From: Eubacterium sp. CAG:251
GTDB taxonomy: Bacteria > Bacillota > Clostridia > Oscillospirales > Acutalibacteraceae
Assembly: GCA_000436835.1 (NCBI GenBank)
Contig: FR889122.1
Span: forward strand, 71,312 to 116,984
Length of the DNA: 45,673 bases
Reading direction: 5' to 3'
Positions within the stretch are counted from its first letter, which is position 1; each line of letters begins with the position of its first letter. Shown in pieces: positions 1-7,481 of the stretch. The position numbers and the translations under genes are program-made. Under the pieces are notes generated by a model that was not told the DNA's origin, made no database searches, and worked only from the letters and a program-made list of their open reading frames with translations.

Positions 1-14
1 ATATAATATAATAT

Positions 15-71
15 AAACCGCTGTCGGTGCATCTTCACAAAGAAAATGCATTTAACAGCGGTTTGTTTTTT
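15..71 (+). terminator. Rho-independent terminator of a plus-strand gene left of the window
   Basis: Positions 15-24 pair perfectly with 55-64 (AAACCGCTGT / ACAGCGGTTT). An inner stem pairs 28-32 with 46-50, and a run of T follows at 66-72. The T run is on the plus strand, so the hairpin most likely ends a rightward gene outside the window that converges on plsY. On the minus strand the hairpin is followed only by alternating AT, so it is a weaker stop for plsY. Confidence 0.75.
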
Positions 72-736
72 TAATTATTTTCTTTTTTACTTCCGATTTT
101 ACTTTCCGTATGGTTAATCAGCTTTTTGATGTTTTCTCTATGCGCCAACACGACGATTAAAGTAAATATCAGCGATAAAAGAGTCAGCGGCAGTGATTTG
201 TAAAAAACAAATATAAATACAGGATAAAATACTGCCATTGCAATGCTTCCGAGAGAAACATATTTGGTGATTAACACAATAATTGCAAATATTGCAAGCA
301 AAATAAGTGCAATTCTCCAATCAATCATAAACACCATTCCGCCCGCCGTTGCAACGCCTTTGCCGCCTTTGAAACCGAAAAAGCAAGGGAAAATATGACC
401 GAGCACGCAGAAAAGACCTGCAAATGATTTAGTAAACATCCTTGCATCTATTCCTAAAATAAGTGCACCGCCGTTTTCGGCAAGTGAAATATTGCCCATT
501 TTTCTAACGATTACGAATGATATGAAAATTGCAACGGCAACCTTGAGCATATCGCCTATTATAGTCATTACAGCGTGTTTTTTACCGTAATTTCTGAGCA
601 TATTGGTTGAACCGGCATTGCCGCTTCCGTGACTTCTCACATCATCTTTATTGAGAGATTTTGATATAATTATACCAAAATTCAAACTTCCGAGAAGATA
701 AGAAATTATTGCTGAAATAATTAATGCAGATGTCAT
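71..736 (-). CDS. plsY: Acyl-phosphate:glycerol-3-phosphate acyltransferase PlsY
   Basis: This is an integral membrane enzyme that moves an acyl group from acyl-phosphate to the 1-position of glycerol-3-phosphate, the first acylation step of phospholipid synthesis. The 221-residue product is nearly all hydrophobic helices. It carries both family signatures: the Ser/Gly loop SHGSGNAGSTN at residues 35-45, and the GHxxPxxxxFKGGKGVAT motif at 113-130. The start codon overlaps the der stop as ATGA (733-736), so translation is probably coupled to der. In many Firmicutes gpsA follows; here the gene is last in its operon and faces a plus-strand terminator. Confidence 0.95.
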   Translation of the reverse strand: MTSALIISAIISYLLGSLNFGIIISKSLNKDDVRSHGSGNAGSTNMLRNYGKKHAVMTIIGDMLKVAVAIFISFVIVRKMGNISLAENGGALILGIDARMFTKSFAGLFCVLGHIFPCFFGFKGGKGVATAGGMVFMIDWRIALILLAIFAIIVLITKYVSLGSIAMAVFYPVFIFVFYKSLPLTLLSLIFTLIVVLAHRENIKKLINHTESKIGSKKENN

Positions 737-2061
737 TTATTTCCTTCTCCTCGTTCTCTGATAATAAATCTGACAGGAGTTCCGTCAAGACCAAAAATAT
801 CCCTTATTTGATTTTCAAGATATCTCTGGTATGAAAAATGAAAAAGCTCTGAATTATTTACAAAAAAGACAAATGTAGGCGGTCTTGTAGAAGCTTGAGT
901 CATATAGAAAATTTTCAATCTTTTACCTTTGTCTGTCGGTGGTTGAACACGTGCAGTTGCGCCTGCAAGCACTTCGTTGAGCTTACCGGTTGAAATTCTC
1001 ATTGAGTTTTGAGAGTGAACAAAGGAAATCATTTCGTACAATTTGTCTATCCTTTGACCTGTTTTAGCCGAAATAAACATAATCGGCGCATAACTCATAA
1101 ACGAAAAATCATTAGCGAGCTTATCTCTGTATTCTTTCATAGTGTTGCCGTCTTTTTCAACAGCGTCCCATTTATTGACAGCGATAATGCAAGCCTTGCC
1201 CTGATCAAGAGCAATTCCTGCAACCTTGGAATCTTGTTCTGTAAAACCCTCTACAGCATCAATCATAATTACGCAGACGTTTGCTCTTTCAACAGCCATT
1301 CTCGCACGGATAATGCTGTATTTTTCAATTGCGTCGTCTACACGGCTTTTTCTTCTAAGCCCTGCCGTATCGATGAAATTGAATTTGCCGTATTCGTTTT
1401 CAATAAATGTATCAGTAGTGTCACGAGTTGTACCTGCAATATCAGAAACAATAGCACGGTTTACACCGCTGATTTTATTAACAAGTGATGATTTGCCTAC
1501 ATTTGGTTTGCCGATAATGGCAACCTTGATTACTTCGTCGTCATCTTCTTCCTCGTCGTTTTCAGGAAGATATTTGAGAACTTCGTCAAGTAAATCACCC
1601 GTTCCGTGGCCATGTGCAGCAGAAACTGCCACAGGATCACCTAAACCAAGATTATAAAATTCGTAAAATTCAGGGTCAGGTTCACCTATGCTGTCACATT
1701 TATTTACGCATAAAATAATCGGTTTGCCGCTTTTTTGAAGCATGGTTGCAACATCATAGTCACTTGCAACAACGCCGTCACGAATGTTAGTAACAAGAAT
1801 GATAACGTCGGCAGTTGAAATTGCAATTTCTGCCTGAGTTCTCATTTGACTTAAAATAACGTCTGAAGTGTCAGGTTCAATACCGCCTGTGTCAACAAGT
1901 AAAAACTTGTGATTAAGCCATTCGCAGTCACCGTAAATTCTGTCTCTTGTAACACCTGGCGTATCATCAACAATAGAAAGTCTCGTTCCTATTAATTTGT
2001 TAAAAAGTGTTGATTTGCCGACATTAGGTCTGCCGACAATAGCAACAACAGGTTTTGCCAT
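733..2061 (-). CDS. der: Ribosome biogenesis GTPase Der (EngA)
   Basis: Der is a tandem-GTPase factor needed for late 50S subunit assembly. The 442-residue protein has two complete G domains: GRPNVGKS at residues 10-17 with DTGG and NKCD following, and GKPNVGKS at 184-191 with NKWD near 296. An acidic linker (EEDDDE, about 171-176) separates them, and a KH-like C-terminal domain follows. Length is normal for the family. The ATG at 2061 is preceded by a good GGAGG site. It lies downstream of rpmF past a hairpin (2097-2115) and overlaps plsY by 4 bp. Confidence 0.97.
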   Translation of the reverse strand: MAKPVVAIVGRPNVGKSTLFNKLIGTRLSIVDDTPGVTRDRIYGDCEWLNHKFLLVDTGGIEPDTSDVILSQMRTQAEIAISTADVIILVTNIRDGVVASDYDVATMLQKSGKPIILCVNKCDSIGEPDPEFYEFYNLGLGDPVAVSAAHGHGTGDLLDEVLKYLPENDEEEDDDEVIKVAIIGKPNVGKSSLVNKISGVNRAIVSDIAGTTRDTTDTFIENEYGKFNFIDTAGLRRKSRVDDAIEKYSIIRARMAVERANVCVIMIDAVEGFTEQDSKVAGIALDQGKACIIAVNKWDAVEKDGNTMKEYRDKLANDFSFMSYAPIMFISAKTGQRIDKLYEMISFVHSQNSMRISTGKLNEVLAGATARVQPPTDKGKRLKIFYMTQASTRPPTFVFFVNNSELFHFSYQRYLENQIRDIFGLDGTPVRFIIRERGEGNK

Positions 2062-2090
2062 AAGCTAACCTCCTATTTTGTTATAAAAGC

Positions 2091-2115
2091 AAGAAAGGCG
2101 GACAAAATGTCCGCC
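2091..2115 (-). terminator. Hairpin between rpmF and der, possible partial terminator
   Basis: GGCGGACA (2097-2104) and TGTCCGCC (2108-2115) form an 8-bp GC-rich stem with a 3-nt loop. On the minus strand it is followed by TTTCTTG, a poor U tract. It could trim transcription so that the abundant ribosomal protein L32 message exceeds der-plsY, or stabilise the 3' end of the rpmF message. Confidence 0.55.
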
Positions 2116-2130
2116 AACAAATGTAAAATC

Positions 2131-2313
2131 TTACGCTTCCTTGCTGATAACTTCTTTACCGTTATAATAGCCGCAGTTGCCGCATACCTTGTGAGATACA
2201 GTGTAGCCGCCGCAGTTAGAGCACTTTACAAGTGTCGGAGCGTCCATTTTCCAAACGCTTGATCTTCTCTTGTTCTTTCTTGCTTTAGATGTTTTTCTTG
2301 CAGGTACTGCCAT
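2131..2313 (-). CDS. rpmF: 50S ribosomal protein L32 (zinc-binding form)
   Basis: A 60-residue basic protein beginning MAVPARKTSKARKNKRR, the usual L32 N-terminus. Two Cys pairs (CSNC at about 31-34 and CGNC at about 44-47) form the zinc knuckle. The start has a strong GGAGG site. It follows yceD by 30 nt, the conserved yceD-rpmF pairing. In many bacteria plsX comes next; here der and plsY do. Confidence 0.97.
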   Translation of the reverse strand: MAVPARKTSKARKNKRRSSVWKMDAPTLVKCSNCGGYTVSHKVCGNCGYYNGKEVISKEA

Positions 2314-2343
2314 CTTAATTGCCTCCTTTATTAAAAAACCATA

Positions 2344-2844
2344 TTATTCATCTTCGAGCAGCTGCAAAAGAGCCGCCATTCTCGGGTCAACATCTTTTTT
2401 GCAGTTGCATTGCTTGACGTTTAAATTAGCGCCGCATTTCGGACATAAGCCCTTGCAATCCTCTTTACAAAGAATCTTGTTAGGCAATGAGAGCGAAACT
2501 TCTTCGTTCACTAATTCATCTAAATCGAGTTCCCTATTACTTACAACAATATAATCATCATCGTCTTCTTCATTTTCAAGCTTCTCAACAACAATTCGTT
2601 TTACATCAAAGGAAAAATGCTTTTTTACCTTTTCAGCACATCTGTCGCAAAAACCAAAGAAATCAAAACTGATATTAATATCAAGATATAACACATCAGC
2701 TTTTGAATAAAGACGGCCGACAACATTAACGCCGTTTTTAATAGGATTATAAGTGCTGTAAATGAGATTACTTAAATCAAGAACATAATTAATATCAAGC
2801 TTGGTTTCAACACCGCTTAATAAATTATTAAGGTCAATTCTCAT
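2344..2844 (-). CDS. yceD: YceD/DUF177 family protein
   Basis: A small protein of the DUF177 family, which is almost always found directly before rpmF and is linked in other bacteria to 23S rRNA processing or accumulation. The start is taken at 2844 (MRIDLNN) because GAGGTG lies just upstream; an earlier in-frame ATG at 2901 sits on the -35 box and cannot be translated from this promoter. The 166-residue product has a CDRC pair in the middle and a Cys-rich segment near the C-terminus (CKEDC, CPKC, CNC), probably binding zinc. The exact role in Firmicutes is not settled. Confidence 0.88.
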   Translation of the reverse strand: MRIDLNNLLSGVETKLDINYVLDLSNLIYSTYNPIKNGVNVVGRLYSKADVLYLDINISFDFFGFCDRCAEKVKKHFSFDVKRIVVEKLENEEDDDDYIVVSNRELDLDELVNEEVSLSLPNKILCKEDCKGLCPKCGANLNVKQCNCKKDVDPRMAALLQLLEDE

Positions 2845-2872
2845 AAAATCACCTCGCACTTGCACTTTAAGT

Positions 2873-2901
2873 ATTATATATATAAGGTTGCTTTTTGTCA
2901 A
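2873..2901 (-). promoter_or_regulatory. Consensus sigma-A promoter of yceD-rpmF-der-plsY
   Basis: Read on the minus strand: TTGACA (2896-2901), a 17-nt spacer, and TATAAT (2873-2878). Both hexamers are perfect matches. Transcription should start about 20 nt before the yceD ATG. This is the best core promoter in the window, as expected for a ribosomal protein operon. Confidence 0.88.
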
Positions 2902-3022
2902 TAGTAAATTTAAAAATGCAACTTAAAATTTATATTTTTGAGAAGAAAACACAAAACAATTTAATAAATTTTGTCTATTAGTAAATAAAGTTTTAAAAAA
3001 TTCGGCTTTTTTTATTTAAATA

Positions 3023-3051
3023 TTGATAAATTATTGTCAATGTAGTAAAAT
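3023..3051 (+). promoter_or_regulatory. Sigma-A promoter of fucO
   Basis: TTGATA (3023-3028), 17-nt spacer, TAAAAT (3046-3051), divergent from the yceD promoter. The predicted start (about 3058) falls at the base of a small hairpin. The 2902-3022 stretch is AT-rich and shows nothing else clear. Confidence 0.72.
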
Positions 3052-3058
3052 TATGGTG

Positions 3059-3073
3059 TGGGATGCAATCCCA
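3059..3073 (+). promoter_or_regulatory. 5'-terminal hairpin of the fucO mRNA
   Basis: TGGGAT (3059-3064) and ATCCCA (3068-3073) pair perfectly around a GCA loop, at the predicted transcript 5' end and well before the AGGAGG site (3086-3091). Hairpins at the extreme 5' end are known to protect mRNAs from decay; a DNA operator is the alternative. Confidence 0.5.
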
Positions 3074-3099
3074 AATTAAATATTTAGGAGGTAATAACA

Positions 3100-4248
3100 A
3101 TGGTAAACAGATTTGTATTAAATGAAACAAGTTATCACGGTGCGGGTGCTATTAAAGAAATAGCTACCGAAGTAAAAGGAAGAGGTTTTAAAAAGGCTTT
3201 TGTTTGTTCCGACCCTGATCTTATTAAATTCGGTGTTACAAAGAAGGTCACAGATGTACTTGATAATGCTGATATTGACTATGAAATCTACAGCGAAATC
3301 AAGCCAAATCCAACTATTGAAAATGTTCAAACAGGTGTAGCTGCTTTTAAAGCTTCCGGTGCAGACTGCATTATTGCTATCGGTGGCGGTTCATCAATGG
3401 ATACTGCCAAAGCAATCGGAATTATTATAAAAAATCCTGATTTTGCAGATGTTCGTTCTCTTGAAGGCGTTGCTCCTACTACAAATAAGTGTGTTCCGAT
3501 TATTGCGGTTCCTACTACAGCGGGTACAGCTGCCGAAGTTACAATTAACTATGTAATTACAGATACTGAGAAGAACAGAAAAATGGTTTGTGTTGACCCT
3601 AAAGATATTCCTATAGTAGCAGTTGTTGACCCTGATATGATGTCATCAATGCCAAAAGGACTTACTGCAGCAACAGGTATGGATGCACTTACACATGCTA
3701 TTGAGGGTTATATTACAGCAGGCGCTTGGGAACTTTCAGATATGTTCCATCTTAAAGCAATTGAAATTATTTCCAATAGCCTTAGAGGCGCAGTTGAAAA
3801 CACTCCAGAGGGCAGAGAAGGAATGGCTCTCGGTCAGTATGTAGCAGGTATGGGATTTTCAAATGTAGGTCTTGGTATTGTTCATTCAATGGCTCATCCG
3901 CTTGGCGCTCTTTATGATACTCCTCACGGCGTTGCAAACGCTATTATCCTTCCTACCGTTATGGAATATAATGCTCCGGCTACAGGCGAAAAATACAGAA
4001 ATATTGCAAAGGCAATGGGAGTTGACGGCGTAGACGGTATGACCCTTGATGAGGCAAGAAAAGCTGCTGTTAATGCTGTTAAGAAGCTTTCAAAGGATGT
4101 TGGTATTCCTGAAAACCTAAAAGATATTGTCAAGCCTGAGGATGTAGATTTTCTTGCACAGTCCGCTTATGACGATGCTTGCCGTCCCGGCAATCCGAGA
4201 GAAACAAGCGTTGAGGAAATCAAAGAACTTTATCTTTCGCTTATGTAA
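3100..4248 (+). CDS. fucO: Iron-containing alcohol dehydrogenase, lactaldehyde reductase type
   Basis: An NAD(P)H-dependent group III alcohol dehydrogenase, 382 residues. It aligns along its full length with my memory of E. coli FucO, which reduces L-lactaldehyde to 1,2-propanediol in fucose and rhamnose fermentation. Shared blocks include the GGGS nucleotide loop (about 95-98), PTTAGTAAEVTINYVITD (138-155) and the metal ligands D195, H199, H262 and H276, each one position before the E. coli residues D196, H200, H263 and H277. It stands alone with its own promoter, 5' hairpin, AGGAGG site and terminator. No sugar catabolic genes are nearby, so a broader aldehyde-reducing, NAD-recycling role is also possible. 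Confidence 0.9.
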   Translation: MVNRFVLNETSYHGAGAIKEIATEVKGRGFKKAFVCSDPDLIKFGVTKKVTDVLDNADIDYEIYSEIKPNPTIENVQTGVAAFKASGADCIIAIGGGSSMDTAKAIGIIIKNPDFADVRSLEGVAPTTNKCVPIIAVPTTAGTAAEVTINYVITDTEKNRKMVCVDPKDIPIVAVVDPDMMSSMPKGLTAATGMDALTHAIEGYITAGAWELSDMFHLKAIEIISNSLRGAVENTPEGREGMALGQYVAGMGFSNVGLGIVHSMAHPLGALYDTPHGVANAIILPTVMEYNAPATGEKYRNIAKAMGVDGVDGMTLDEARKAAVNAVKKLSKDVGIPENLKDIVKPEDVDFLAQSAYDDACRPGNPRETSVEEIKELYLSLM

Positions 4249-4262
4249 TTAAATTCATATAT

Positions 4263-4303
4263 AAAATAAGTGAGGTTGTTAATTTAGCCTCACTTATTTT
4301 ATA
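4263..4303 (+). terminator. Terminator of fucO
   Basis: AAAATAAGTGAGG (4263-4275) and CCTCACTTATTTT (4288-4300) form a perfect 13-bp stem with a 12-nt loop. The A and T flanks let it work in both directions between the two convergent genes. Confidence 0.85.
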
Positions 4304-4325
4304 TTCTTGATAGAACTTAAAGATA

Positions 4326-4358
4326 TAAAAAAGCGATGTGCATTTGCGCATCGCTTTT
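4326..4358 (-). terminator. Terminator of the pgi operon
   Basis: Positions 4329-4341 pair with 4346-4358 (core GCGATG / CATCGC, one G-T pair) around a 4-nt loop. On the minus strand the stem runs into six T residues. It follows the stop of the small P-loop gene by 13 nt. Confidence 0.85.
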
Positions 4359-4371
4359 AGAATGTTATTAA

Positions 4372-4788
4372 TTATAACTCTTCGCAATAATCAAAGATTT
4401 CAACCGGTAAATCTTCCTTATCACAGCTGATTGTGAAATAGAAGTTTACATCAGTAGCTTCAGAAAGTTGAGAAAGCATCTCAAAAAATTGTGGAAGCTT
4501 CTCGTACTCTCTGCCGACAATTTTAAATGTAGCATCAACAAGAACATCTGTTACATCATAGTTACCGGCGCAAATACCTGCCAAGAAGCCATAAAACGCT
4601 TTGTGACCGTTGATGAGGTATGTTTCAGTTTCTAAAAGACGAGCTTTAGATGAAACATCATATGTAAGTTTAGGCTCTTTTTCAATGCAGACAACATTGC
4701 CGTCTGAGCTTTCAACACAAACGTTAACTTGGTCTATAAGCTTCTTGGTTTTTCCTGAGCCTTTATTTCCGATTATGAGTTTAATCAT
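4372..4788 (-). CDS. Small P-loop protein of unknown function
   Basis: A 138-residue protein with a Walker A motif GNKGSGKT at residues 7-14 and little else that is diagnostic. A hydrophobic strand with acidic residues (DVLVDATF, about 80-87) could be the Walker B region. It is shorter than most P-loop NTPases and may be a minimal nucleotide-binding domain; automatic pipelines might name it after ATPases such as PilT, which I would not trust. It has a GGAGG site, lies 35 nt downstream of pgi and ends at a strong terminator, so it is co-transcribed with pgi. Confidence 0.75.
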   Translation of the reverse strand: MIKLIIGNKGSGKTKKLIDQVNVCVESSDGNVVCIEKEPKLTYDVSSKARLLETETYLINGHKAFYGFLAGICAGNYDVTDVLVDATFKIVGREYEKLPQFFEMLSQLSEATDVNFYFTISCDKEDLPVEIFDYCEEL

Positions 4789-4823
4789 ATTAAAATTCCT
4801 CCGAGTTTTATTCTAACTATATA

Positions 4824-6170
4824 TTAGCATAAACCAAGACGTTTTTCAAGAGTTTCTTTTTCCTTTTCGTAACCGGGCTTGCCTAAAAGTGCAAACATAT
4901 TCTTTTTATAACTTTCAACACCGGGCTGATTAAAAGGATTTACGCCAAGCATATAGCCTGAAACTGCACAGGTTTTTTCAAAGAAATAAATTAAATAGCC
5001 GATATCACTTGGAGTTATAGTGTCGCACTCAATAACAAGATTGCCGACTCCGCCGTCTGTATGTGCAAGAAGTGTACCTTCTCGTGCCTTTTCGTTTACA
5101 TAACTCATTTTCTTGCCTGCAAGGAAGTTAAGGCCGTCAATATTACCCTCTTGTTCTGTGATAAGAAATTCAGTGTGAGGATTATTGAACTTAATTACTG
5201 TTTCAAACATAAGTTTGCTGCCGCTTTCCTGAATATACTGACCGAGAGAATGAAGGTCAGTTGAGAAAATACAAGATACAGGGAAAAGTCCCTTGCCGTC
5301 TTTTCCTTCGCTTTCGGCAAATAATTGCTTAAGCCATTCATTGAACATAGCCATACAAGGCTCATAAGATACAAAACATTCAAGTTTAGTGCCTTTATTA
5401 TAAAATACATTTCTTACAGCGGCATACTTAAGCACATCGTTTTCGTCGATATTTTCACTGCAAAGTTCATTTTGAGCTTTTTGAGCACCTGCCATAAGAG
5501 CGTCGATATCAATACCGGCAACTGCAATCGGAAGAAGACCGACAGCAGTAAGAACTGAATATCTTCCGCCTACATCGTCAGGAACAACGAATGTTTCATA
5601 ACCTTCTTCGTCAGCAAGACATTTTAATGTTCCCTTAGACTTGTCGGTTGTTGCAAAAATTCTCTTTGCAGCTTCTTCCTTGCTGTACTTGCTGTTTACA
5701 AGGTCACGAAATACTCTAAATGCAATAGCAGGCTCTGTAGTTGTACCGCTTTTGCTGATTACATTAACGCAAATATCTTTGCCCTCGCAGATTGATACGA
5801 CTTCGTTGAGAGCAGATGGGCTGATAGAATTACCAATAAAGTAAATGTCAGGTGTATCTTTCTTAAGTGCATTGTAGTTTGGTGAAGTAAGTGCTTCAAT
5901 AACTGCTCTTGCACCGAGGTAAGAGCCACCGATACCGATAACAACAAGAACATCTGCGTTCTTCTTGATATAATCAGCCGCATTCTTAATTCTTGCAAAT
6001 TCCTCTTTATCATAATTTGTCGGAAGGTCAACCCAGCCGAGGAAATCGTTGCCAGCGCCGGATTTGTTATTGAGGGTATGAAGAGCCTCAACAGCTTTAG
6101 GTGCAATAGCCTTAATATCATCGTTTGATACAATGTCTAACGCATGGTCGTTAAAAAATTTTATAGCCAA
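4824..6170 (-). CDS. pgi: Glucose-6-phosphate isomerase
   Basis: Interconverts glucose-6-phosphate and fructose-6-phosphate in glycolysis. The 448-residue length is that of the compact Firmicutes form. The SIS sugar-phosphate domains show VISKSGTTTEP (about 138-148) and GGRYSVLTAVG, with the QESGSK segment near the active site. The start codon is TTG at 6170 (TTG GCT ATA AAA), with GAGG 8 nt upstream; there is no ATG start. It is followed by the small P-loop gene and driven by a promoter carrying a dyad and an exact Spo0A-box octamer. Confidence 0.96.
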   Translation of the reverse strand: MAIKFFNDHALDIVSNDDIKAIAPKAVEALHTLNNKSGAGNDFLGWVDLPTNYDKEEFARIKNAADYIKKNADVLVVIGIGGSYLGARAVIEALTSPNYNALKKDTPDIYFIGNSISPSALNEVVSICEGKDICVNVISKSGTTTEPAIAFRVFRDLVNSKYSKEEAAKRIFATTDKSKGTLKCLADEEGYETFVVPDDVGGRYSVLTAVGLLPIAVAGIDIDALMAGAQKAQNELCSENIDENDVLKYAAVRNVFYNKGTKLECFVSYEPCMAMFNEWLKQLFAESEGKDGKGLFPVSCIFSTDLHSLGQYIQESGSKLMFETVIKFNNPHTEFLITEQEGNIDGLNFLAGKKMSYVNEKAREGTLLAHTDGGVGNLVIECDTITPSDIGYLIYFFEKTCAVSGYMLGVNPFNQPGVESYKKNMFALLGKPGYEKEKETLEKRLGLC

Positions 6171-6191
6171 AATAATCGCCTCTGTTTCAAT

Positions 6192-6254
6192 AAAATAGTG
6201 TTTATTTAAAAACTTTCGAATTGATATAATACACTATTTTGTCGAATTATTCAA
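6192..6254 (-). promoter_or_regulatory. pgi promoter with inverted repeat and Spo0A-box-like octamer
   Basis: On the minus strand TTGAAT (6249-6254), 17-nt spacer, TATTAT (6226-6231). The spacer holds TTGTCGAA (plus strand 6239-6246), identical to the published Spo0A box core. A 10-bp inverted repeat, AAAATAGTGT (6192-6201) and ACACTATTTT (6231-6240), brackets the -10 region and start site. The repeat may be an operator, or a weak terminator for dacF, whose stop lies only 8 nt from the -35 box. Confidence 0.55.
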
Positions 6255-6261
6255 TATCTTT

Positions 6262-7392
6262 TTATATATTATTTATCATTTTTTTGAAAATATATAAAAA
6301 AGAAACAGATTTGACATTTTTGTCAGACTTTAAAGGAATAGTTGATATTTTATTATTGCTGCTATAAACCTCTACCTCCCCTAAGGTATCCCCTGCCTTT
6401 ATCGGCGCTTGCACTTCATTTTTAAATTTGTATTTATATGTGATTTTATTTGAATTCTTAGGTAATAACACCTTTTGGTTTGATGAATATTTTGGTTTGA
6501 TTTTTTTAATTTCACCTTTTTTTACTCTAACAGATTTAATCTTTGAGTTATCTATTTTCATTTCTTCAATTTTATAATTTGCAAAGCCGTAATCGAGAAG
6601 CTGACGTGTTAAATCAAATCTGTCATCACTTGTTTTTGCACCCAAAACTACAGATACAAAGCTGATATTATCCCTTGTAGCCGTTGCACATAGGCAAAAA
6701 CCTGCATTTGACGTTGTTCCTGTTTTAAGACCGGTCATACCATTATACTTATTTATTAATTTATTTGTGTTGTTAAGCTCTGTTTTGCCGTTTCTGAGAC
6801 TGTCAAGCCAAACGGTTGAGTATTTTAAAATAAGTTTATGCTTCATAATTTCCTTGGCAATAACGGCTAAATCATAAGCGCAGGAATAATGATTTGTAAT
6901 TTCATCGTCAAGACCGGTGCAATTTTCAAAATGCGAGTTTTTTAAACCTAAGGTTTTAACTCTTTGATTCATCATATCCACAAAAGCACTGTCGCTTCCT
7001 GCAATGTATTCACCCAAAAGCGTGCAAGCGTCGTTTGCCGAAGCTATAACAACGGCCTTGAATAAATCGTTTACACTCATTTTTTCCCCGATTTCAAGCC
7101 ATATTTGAGAACCACCCTTTGACACAGCCGTTTCTGTTGCCGCAACTTCGTCGCTAAGTTTTATTTTACCGCTGTCTATTGCTTCTAAAATTAATAAAAT
7201 CGACATAAGTTTAGTTACTGATGCAGGCGACAAATGTTCATATGCATTGTGTTCCTTTATTACCTCACCTGTGTCAAGATTCATTAAAATGTTTGATTTT
7301 GCATCAATGGTTTTCTTTTCCTCGGCTTTAGCACTTAAAGGAAACGCAAATAGCATTAATATTGCTAAAATAAAACTGATTTCTCTTTTCAT
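6262..7392 (-). CDS. dacF: D-alanyl-D-alanine carboxypeptidase (PBP5/DacF type)
   Basis: A secreted penicillin-binding protein of peptidase family S11 that trims the terminal D-Ala from peptidoglycan stem peptides. The start is set at the ATG at 7392 (GGTGA just upstream) rather than the TTG four codons earlier. Residues 1-23 are a signal peptide ending in an AKA-type site. The three active-site motifs are S58-V-T-K61, S118-A-N120 and K223-T-G225. A PBP5 C-terminal beta domain follows, then a short amphipathic tail (FLYIFKKMINNI) probably holding it to the membrane. The symbol is a best guess among DacA, DacB and DacF paralogues; no spoIIA operon is adjacent. Confidence 0.88.
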   Translation of the reverse strand: MKREISFILAILMLFAFPLSAKAEEKKTIDAKSNILMNLDTGEVIKEHNAYEHLSPASVTKLMSILLILEAIDSGKIKLSDEVAATETAVSKGGSQIWLEIGEKMSVNDLFKAVVIASANDACTLLGEYIAGSDSAFVDMMNQRVKTLGLKNSHFENCTGLDDEITNHYSCAYDLAVIAKEIMKHKLILKYSTVWLDSLRNGKTELNNTNKLINKYNGMTGLKTGTTSNAGFCLCATATRDNISFVSVVLGAKTSDDRFDLTRQLLDYGFANYKIEEMKIDNSKIKSVRVKKGEIKKIKPKYSSNQKVLLPKNSNKITYKYKFKNEVQAPIKAGDTLGEVEVYSSNNKISTIPLKSDKNVKSVSFLYIFKKMINNI

Positions 7393-7424
7393 ATAATCAC
7401 CCAATAATATTTATTAACTGCATC

Positions 7425-7453
7425 TTGTTTTAATTACAATATTTTGTTATAAT
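7425..7453 (+). promoter_or_regulatory. Sigma-A promoter of mtaB
   Basis: TTGTTT (7425-7430), 17-nt spacer, TATAAT (7448-7453), followed by GGAGGG (7470-7475) before the mtaB ATG. It lies in the 89-nt divergent gap to dacF. A weaker dacF promoter probably overlaps it on the other strand (TTGTAA, 17 nt, TAATAA). Confidence 0.72.
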
Positions 7454-7481
7454 TACTTAAATTAATTACGGAGGGCCAAAA

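Noticed and set aside
1009..1657. Plus-strand ORFs of 159 and 143 codons inside der
   Set aside because: They are frame shadows of the highly conserved der gene, rich in Ser, Asn, Phe and Cys and with no recognisable domain.
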